64,000 nt of DNA from Pteria penguin (taxonomy: Eukaryota; Mollusca; Bivalvia; Pterioida; Pteriidae), in NCBI GenBank assembly GCA_035048485.1, contig CM068586.1, positions 48,518,715 to 48,582,714 of the forward strand, given 5' to 3'. Under the pieces are notes generated by a model, which worked only from the letters and a program-made list of their open reading frames with translations, did not search any database and had not been told where the DNA came from. Below, piece by piece: positions 57,926-64,000 of the stretch. The position numbers were made by a program, and so were the translations under genes. Each line of letters begins with the position of its first letter. Within the stretch, counting starts at the first letter, position 1.

Positions 57926-58860
57926 CTGTGTAGATAAATGCATTTAAAATGACAAAATAAGTTAATGGCTGAATAAATAAAGAAATTGATAAATAAATGA
58001 CTGAAAAATTGAAATGAAATGAAATGAATACATGAACAAATGTGAATTCATTACCATATATCATAATAACAATGAATCATGATCACTTGAACATTCCGAT
58101 ACGGACTTAAACCATTCAGTTGTTATGACCCTGTTACCCCACTGATATTATTTATCGGTATACCGAGCCCCACAGCCGCCCAGAGCGAGATAATATGTAT
58201 GTCGTCAGCGTCATATTAACATAGCACCAGTAAGTTTTGCACTTTATTTTAAACTCGTTTATTATTTATTTTCTATCCCATTTCATTTAAGCTTTTCCAA
58301 AATATAATCGATGAAATCCCTAGCGAGAGAATAACTGAGTATAATTTTTGTATCCATTAAAACAATTTCTGGTGCGAGATGTATTATAATGGAGATATGA
58401 ATTATATACACGCTGATAAGTGACTTTTTATGTAATACTAAAAATTAAACAAAAATATGATTTCAGACTATTCTGTCAACCTTCACAATAGACAGAGTTT
58501 GCATTTCTGAATCGATCTTCAAATTCCTTATCGATTGTTATCGCAAAACTGAAAACAAAATTTCTATAAATTCCCTATTTTAGCGATGAATGACAGAAAA
58601 CAGTTTTATATGATTTAACATCGTTTTGTTATTTCTGCTTCGATTTTGCATTTCTAATCGATTGATATTTATGCGTTGATCGTGATAAAAGTTATGCAAG
58701 TATCATGCTCCTATGCAGATACAATGTGATCAGACAAAAACATATGCAAGGTATTTTGTATCAAGCGCTGCGATGAAACCTCTATCTTATCTCACATTTA
58801 AGAAAGTATTTTCTCTCTTCAGCAACTTCTTATTTCTTTTATGAATAAGGTGATTGAAAG
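57926..58860. other. No feature seen
   Basis: AT-rich; no supported coding or structural signal. Confidence 0.4.
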
Positions 58861-58863
58861 GGT

Positions 58864-59151
58864 AATTGATTGATTGATTGATTGATTGATTTTTGTTTGA
58901 CGTCACACCACGAATATGTCACGTATATGGTGACGGCATCTGCCTGATGCGGGGCATACAAATTTTGACCTTTGCAACGGACCCACCCGAAGCAGTGAGG
59001 GATCTTTAACGTGCCATGCATACCACGACACGGGGCCTCGGTTTTTACTGTCTCATCCGAAAGACAGAACACCGGCATGACCAGAGGGGGACTCGAACCC
59101 CGGCCTCCCGATCAGGAGTCCGACGCAATACCACTAGGCCAGGTCGGCTTC
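58864..59151 (-). mobile_element. tRNA-derived SINE (family S1)
   Basis: Tail side TTGATTGATTGATTGATTGA; body ACGGCATCTGCCTGATGCGG, AAGCAGTGAGGGATCTTTAA; minus-strand head with ACCTGGCCTAGTGGTATTGC and GGGGTTCGAGTCCCC, the best-kept B box of the family here. Confidence 0.88.
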
Positions 59152-59926
59152 ATTGATAGGGTGAAACATGTACGCAATGCAGTTGATTGAAATCAGCGGA
59201 AATGTGTGAAGTAAACAATAATTTCAGTTTATTAATTAAAAGTACATCGCAAGAAAAGAAAAACACAAGAAAGACTTTGATCGATCAAAACGCTTTTTAT
59301 GAAAATACTGAAAACAAATTAAACACCAAATACAGATTCTTTGCATCAATAATATAAATTGAAAAAGGATGAGAACTTCACGATTTGGGCTTTTTAAGGA
59401 ACATCATTGCTAAAACACTATATGTATCATATCTTTTCGCATCAATTGGAACATGTATATGTTACCTTAAGCTTCCATTTCTGCAAAACTCTTATGTGTC
59501 ATGCATTGGATATTGTGAGCATAATAGTTATAATTATATATATACTATTCAGTACATGTGCATCTCGATCATTTATGTCTATTCAGTGTTCCTCAAAGCG
59601 AAACTGCAGATATGCAAAATATTTGAAGAGGAACTTGAATACTTCTAAAAAACAAGATCCAAAAACTCCATCATAAGACAACCTTTCTTGAGAAATACAC
59701 CTAGGGTTTAGAATAATTTGCAAATTTTCCTCACAGTACATTCTGAAGCATGAATTCCGGTCAGTACAAAAGCCCTAAAACAGGTGATACCTTCGCATAA
59801 AATTTAATATTCAATGTCTGTGCTCAGTGCAGCTTTATTATAGATAGTCGATTTATTTAAAATTCGGTATGTTTTTTAAATTTGTAAGACATACCTTCAT
59901 ATTTCGTATTCTTGATTGCTTTACAG
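59152..59926. other. No feature seen; presumed intron of the unrecognised gene
   Basis: AT-rich sequence. An open frame at about 59385-59676 has no splice signals in phase and is rich in Tyr/Ile/Ser as expected of AT-rich intron. Confidence 0.4.
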
Positions 59927-61744
59927 ATGATTACACAAGCCGACATTTTACGCCACCATGCGTTATGGCAGAGGAGTTGGACAGGGCCAACAATTAAGTC
60001 CCTCACTCTTCAAGATAGATATTCTTTCTCACCAGCTTCTTCATATTCCTCTGACAAATATGAGAGAAATCTAATTGTAAGTAAAATGCATTTTATTTAT
60101 TTCCTAATTTTCAGATAGATATACTTCTAAAATATAATTTTACACTTTTCTTTTTACATGATTTAATAACATTTCCAATAGTTCTGAGCCATTGTCTAAA
60201 GAGTCACATATTGTGCAGTACAATAACATGGTATACTAGTATGTATACTTCATTTTGAAATACCAAACATCTTTATTTTTAACATTTACCATATTTTTTT
60301 TCTAACTGAGAAGTGCTCATTTTTAACATTATTTATGATTAGTTTCCAGAATTTGATTACGAAGTACATGATTATTCTAATCATCAAATGCAAATACTTT
60401 TTCCTGTCATATGATAAAAGACAACGATTTTAATATAAAGTTTTACAGCAGTATATTTCTAAAGCTTATTTATTGAATATATTGTCTTTATAATAATTAC
60501 TACCAATTAAAATGATAAGTTCGCATATTAGAACTTATTCACTGTACGTATCCATTTTGAGTTTTACATATTGCAGCATTCTTTTCTGAGTAGAAGCGTT
60601 ACAGATTCCACATGCATGATAGGTTATGACCTTGGTTTTATCCTAAACCATAATGCAACTTTTCAGTAATTTTTTTCACAATAGTATTCTAAATATTTTG
60701 AAATCCACATTTGAATTCCATGAAGAAGCATACATAGATGATATATATTCAATTATTTTCACATTTAAGATAATAATTATGGTAAAACAAGAGATTAAAA
60801 AATTATATTCCAATTAGAAATTGGAGATAAATCCGGAGGGGTATACCTCATAACAAATCACCAGTCTGGATCATCTATTAAGCGTATGTGAAATAGTCTC
60901 ATTTTATTGACATTATTGTATCAAAATATTATACTACTGTACTGTATAGTTATATATGAGACAAAATTCGATTATCATCGTTTTTACAATTTCCTAGGCA
61001 TTGCCATGCCATAATACTATCTGTTCATACAAATAAATTAAACATCAAGTCTTGTAGATGACTCCTTTCACTTCAGTGTTTAGTGTGTGAGTATGTTTGG
61101 GCTGTCTTGTAGAAATGGTGTATTCTGCACGATATCATCAAAAATTCCAAGCAATACGAGTTATCGGTCTTTTAAATCCCCTTAGCGGTAGTTGTGAATG
61201 ATAGGAATACTTTGTGTCTTGGTTTACCTATAGGTTTACAGAATGATTTCTATTTCAAATTCAGAATCGACCAACTATCAGTATGGAATATTACATATTC
61301 TATATGTATATGAACGATAACACGTTTGTTAGAGAGTGTTCGATACGGAGCGTATGTAACTGAGAGGCTTGTCGATACTCTTCACTACAGTCCGCCATCC
61401 CTTTGATTAAAAGAATAATTAAAATTCTATCGAATTCAAAGCAATTTTGTTTAAATACTATCCTAATTTGTTTTAGGATACTCCAAAGTCTGTAACAAGT
61501 GGCAACATGACGTCACCTTTGGCGTCACCGAATGTGGACAATTCACCCCAAAGCAGGAGATTGTTAAGCAGAAGATGGAAAAGCATGCCACCTGAGTATG
61601 AAAAGTTCGCATCAGAAACGGAAGAAGACAATACACTATGTATGCATAAGATCCTGGATAATAGGCGTCAAAAGAGGATTGACAGACGACGGCCCTGGAC
61701 AGAAAAGGCATTGTTTTCCAGTTCCAACAGGGACAAAAAAATCG
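59927..61744 (+). CDS. Unrecognised gene, two N-terminal coding exons; continues beyond the right edge
   Basis: Exon 59927-60076 (GATTGCTTTACAG/ATG ... CTAATT/GTAAGT, 50 codons) starts with an in-frame ATG: MITQADILRHHALWQRSWTG. Exon 61477-61744 (AATTTGTTTTAG/GAT ... AAATCG/GTGAGC, 89 codons plus one base) contains SPQSRRLLSRRWKSMPPEYE, EEDNTLCMHKILDNRRQKR and DRRRPWTEKALFSS. Both are phase 0 at their joint and have strong splice sites. The protein is Ser/Thr/Pro-rich, then strongly basic, with no signal peptide or membrane segment. That would suit the N-terminal region of a nuclear regulator, but I do not recognise the family. No further exon was found up to 64000. Upstream exons at about 48180 and 50388 appear to be untranslated. 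Confidence that these are exons is moderate; function is unknown. Confidence 0.5.
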
Positions 61745-62079
61745 GTGAGCATTTCGGATTATAATATCATCATTGAGAAGCGATCTTATTTTGTGAATTA
61801 TTAATGTACATAATGACGTATGGCATAAAAAATGATAGGTCTGTTTAGATATAAAATGAAAATATCACGAAAATATGATGACATCTTCTAGTTGTACTGA
61901 CATACATCTCATAGGAACACGCACGACAAATTCAAATATCAATTCGTCTCTGAGTATTTTCATATCTATTATCCAGTCATTCCTCGGATAATAACCACTC
62001 ATAAAGCAATGAATAACAAATATGGTTAAATGTAAATTGAAACCATGCAATGTAATTATAAAATCAAACATGTCTCGAT
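61745..62079. other. No feature seen; presumed intron
   Basis: AT-rich sequence after the last visible exon of the unrecognised gene. Confidence 0.4.
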
Positions 62080-62267
62080 AAATCAAAAGTGGTTAGTTGG
62101 TTGGTTGATTGGTGTTTTACGTCGGTTTCAACAATATTTCAGTTATATCGCGACATTAAAGCAGAAGGTTACCAACCTCTTAAACATAGTGGCGCAACCC
62201 GGGAATCGAACCCGGATCGTCGGTACCGCAAGCTAAGCGCTTAACCACTACACCACGCCTGCACCTC
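62080..62267 (-). mobile_element. tRNA-derived SINE (family S2)
   Basis: On the minus strand the head reads GGCGTGGTGTAGTGGTTAAG (A box) and GGGTTCGATTCCCGGG (B box) at tRNA spacing. The body follows, with a GTTGGTTGATTGGTGTTTTA (plus strand) tail end. It is the clearest S2 copy in the window. Confidence 0.85.
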
Positions 62268-63062
62268 AAAAGTGGAGAATGTGCAAATTTTTGTATAAAT
62301 ACAAGTATTGTATCAAGTTTTACTGGTGATCAGAAATAAATTTAAAAAGCGTAAGTCAACAATTATACAGTTTATAAACAAAATTTCATTAACGACTACA
62401 TCTCTCCTTTATCATTTCCTACGTCCGTTTTATGTGTTTTGTGTAACGCTGTTTTTTTTTTTTCAATTTTCCTCTAATACTCTTGAGACCATAAGTTTTT
62501 GTATATAATTTTATTCCTTCTCTAAGTAGACAATCTACGTTTCCTGTAAATTTTATAAATCTATGTGCAATAAGTTAAACTACTTTCGTTTATTTCTGGT
62601 TCACATCATGCTACCATTATATGACTGCTCGTGCTGACTCGATCGGTTCCATGAATTTCGTGAAATCGTACGTTTCAAGGTTGTGTAACATTCACTTTTT
62701 GTTTCTGCTTTCGTTACGACATATCAGTAGCCCTTATCACAAAATAAAATTACGACTAATATTTTTCTAACAAAGAAACTCACGAACTCGTTCCGTTTCA
62801 CAAGAAAGTACGTACTTCGAAAGTCAAATATTGCTCGTGACTTTACGACTGATTAATACCAAGTAAGTCTAAACTTTTTGTCGTAAGTTGAAAGTCGCAG
62901 TAAACAAAGATGGCTGCGTTGTTTATTTTGTTCCATGAAGATCAAGGATTAAGACAAGAACGCGTTCGTGAAAAAGGACTTAAGAATCGTAAGTTAAAAA
63001 AACGACAATTCGTATTTGTTTGTGTGTAGGTATGTATGTGTGTGTAGGTGTGTGTGTGTGTG

Positions 63063-63093
<31 letters not shown>

Positions 63094-63295
63094 TAAAAAG
63101 GCTGCAGGACGTTAACTCAGTTCTTTTACTTGTTATATCTCTTAAAACAGTGTTATTTCCGTAAAGCTATGTTATGTATTATGACTTGCTTGCTTCAAAC
63201 TAAATCTATTGGATAGGTTTCGTTTGTTGTAAGTCATATAGCAACATAAAAGCAGGAGGTCACATACCTTTTAAATATAGGTAACCATAGACGAG

Positions 63296-63364
<69 letters not shown>

Positions 63365-64000
63365 ACAGTGTATATATTCCAATAGTAGGAAAGAGACAAA
63401 CAGACAGAAAGACAAACAGAGATAGAGAAACAATGATTATAAAAATGGGTCATCATTATCAAATTTGAATTAATCATTGAGCATGAATTCCACTTGTTTC
63501 CGTCTTCAATAAATCCTAACAGTCTCATTGGAGATCATAATACGCCAGTTTGTACATATTTATTAAGCAAGCAAGGAATGAGATCATCATTGACATTCAT
63601 TAATGTAAATTTGTGGTAACTATTCTTACCTGTTTCTGTGTTTCATTTAAGAAAAAAGAGGAGTTACTGGCGCAGTCATGTGGCAGAAGTCACCATGGAG
63701 CTATACAGTACCTGAATATTATACTGGCACATATAACACATTAAAACAATATTTGATTGTAGTGCAATTACGATACCGACTTAGGACGGTCATTTAATTT
63801 GACAAAAGCCTAACAAATGGTGTGGCTAATACAATCAAGTATAAAATCGCTTGCTAAGTTTTTGAATATTGACGAGGGTTTGTGTGATAAATTTGGAAAT
63901 TGTTATAAGGTATTATAACCATCGAGTTTAATGTGTATACAAATATCTAAGGTGTGACAATTCATTCGACCTACCGATACATTTAAATTGAACATAATTG
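62268..64000. other. Repeat-rich right end; no secure gene
   Basis: Holds TG runs at 63040-63093, the GA microsatellite at 63299-63363 and a copy of the dispersed module at 63650-63830. A 38-codon frame at 62910 (MAALFILFHEDQGLRQERVR) resembles the start of transposase-like proteins but is too short to assign. The next exon of the 59927-61744 gene was not found. Confidence 0.4.
63299..63363. repeat. (GA)n microsatellite
   Basis: About 32 uninterrupted GA units, followed by GACAAACAGACAGAAAGAC-type sequence. Confidence 0.97.

Noticed and set aside
57522..57933. Frames of 99-124 codons rich in Cys, Ile, Asn or Tyr
   Set aside because: Translation of trinucleotide microsatellites.
61477..61744. 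Idea that the unrecognised gene is a nuclear receptor, from the basic stretch before a phase-1 donor
   Set aside because: No zinc-finger or ligand-domain residues are present in the window; the resemblance is only composition and exon phase.
62180..62262. Possible functional tRNA on the minus strand
   Set aside because: Boxes are good, but the sequence is continuous with a SINE body and tail and the acceptor stem does not close.

Overview
The window looks like animal nuclear DNA, most likely from a bivalve mollusc. Genes are split into small exons by long introns with GT-AG junctions. The sequence is AT-rich by eye and crowded with tRNA-derived SINEs, short inverted-repeat elements, satellites and microsatellites. 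Several dispersed families (one starting TTTAGCTCACCTGAGC, one starting ATATGCCC, one ending in a GATC-rich hairpin) resemble repeats I know from bivalve genomes. No bacterial, organellar or viral gene organisation was seen. All gene models were built by hand from splice consensus, reading phase and remembered protein families; no alignment was run.

Layout. At 1-2112 there are two repeat remnants, the second carrying a 145-bp satellite. GORAB (minus strand, five exons at 2637-7997, its 3' part beyond the left edge) follows, with a 52-bp satellite in its first intron. The GORAB-HEI10 gap (7998-11098) holds SINE copies and an element with a 28-bp satellite. The HEI10/CCNB1IP1 orthologue (plus strand, ten exons, 11099-32808, 259 codons) is complete and includes a 16-nt microexon. 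Its 15.6-kb intron 6 carries, on the opposite strand, a separate gene (16364-17030) with CENP-B/pogo-type DNA-binding domains and its own splice signals. ZZZ3 (minus strand, eight clear exons, 33902-40843, plus a candidate first exon at 44882-44894) converges on HEI10. From 45 kb rightwards the sequence is mostly repeats, with one probable unrecognised plus-strand gene (promoter near 48150, exons at 50388, 59927 and 61477, running off the right edge).

The recognised genes act in different pathways: GORAB in Golgi/COPI trafficking, HEI10 in meiotic crossover control, ZZZ3 in the ATAC histone acetyltransferase complex. I see no operon-like relation between them. The most unusual points are the CENP-B-like gene inside a crossover-control gene, three short tandem duplications that each straddle a coding boundary, an inverted-repeat element whose edge supplies most of a HEI10 splice donor, and satellites that arose as internal expansions of dispersed elements.
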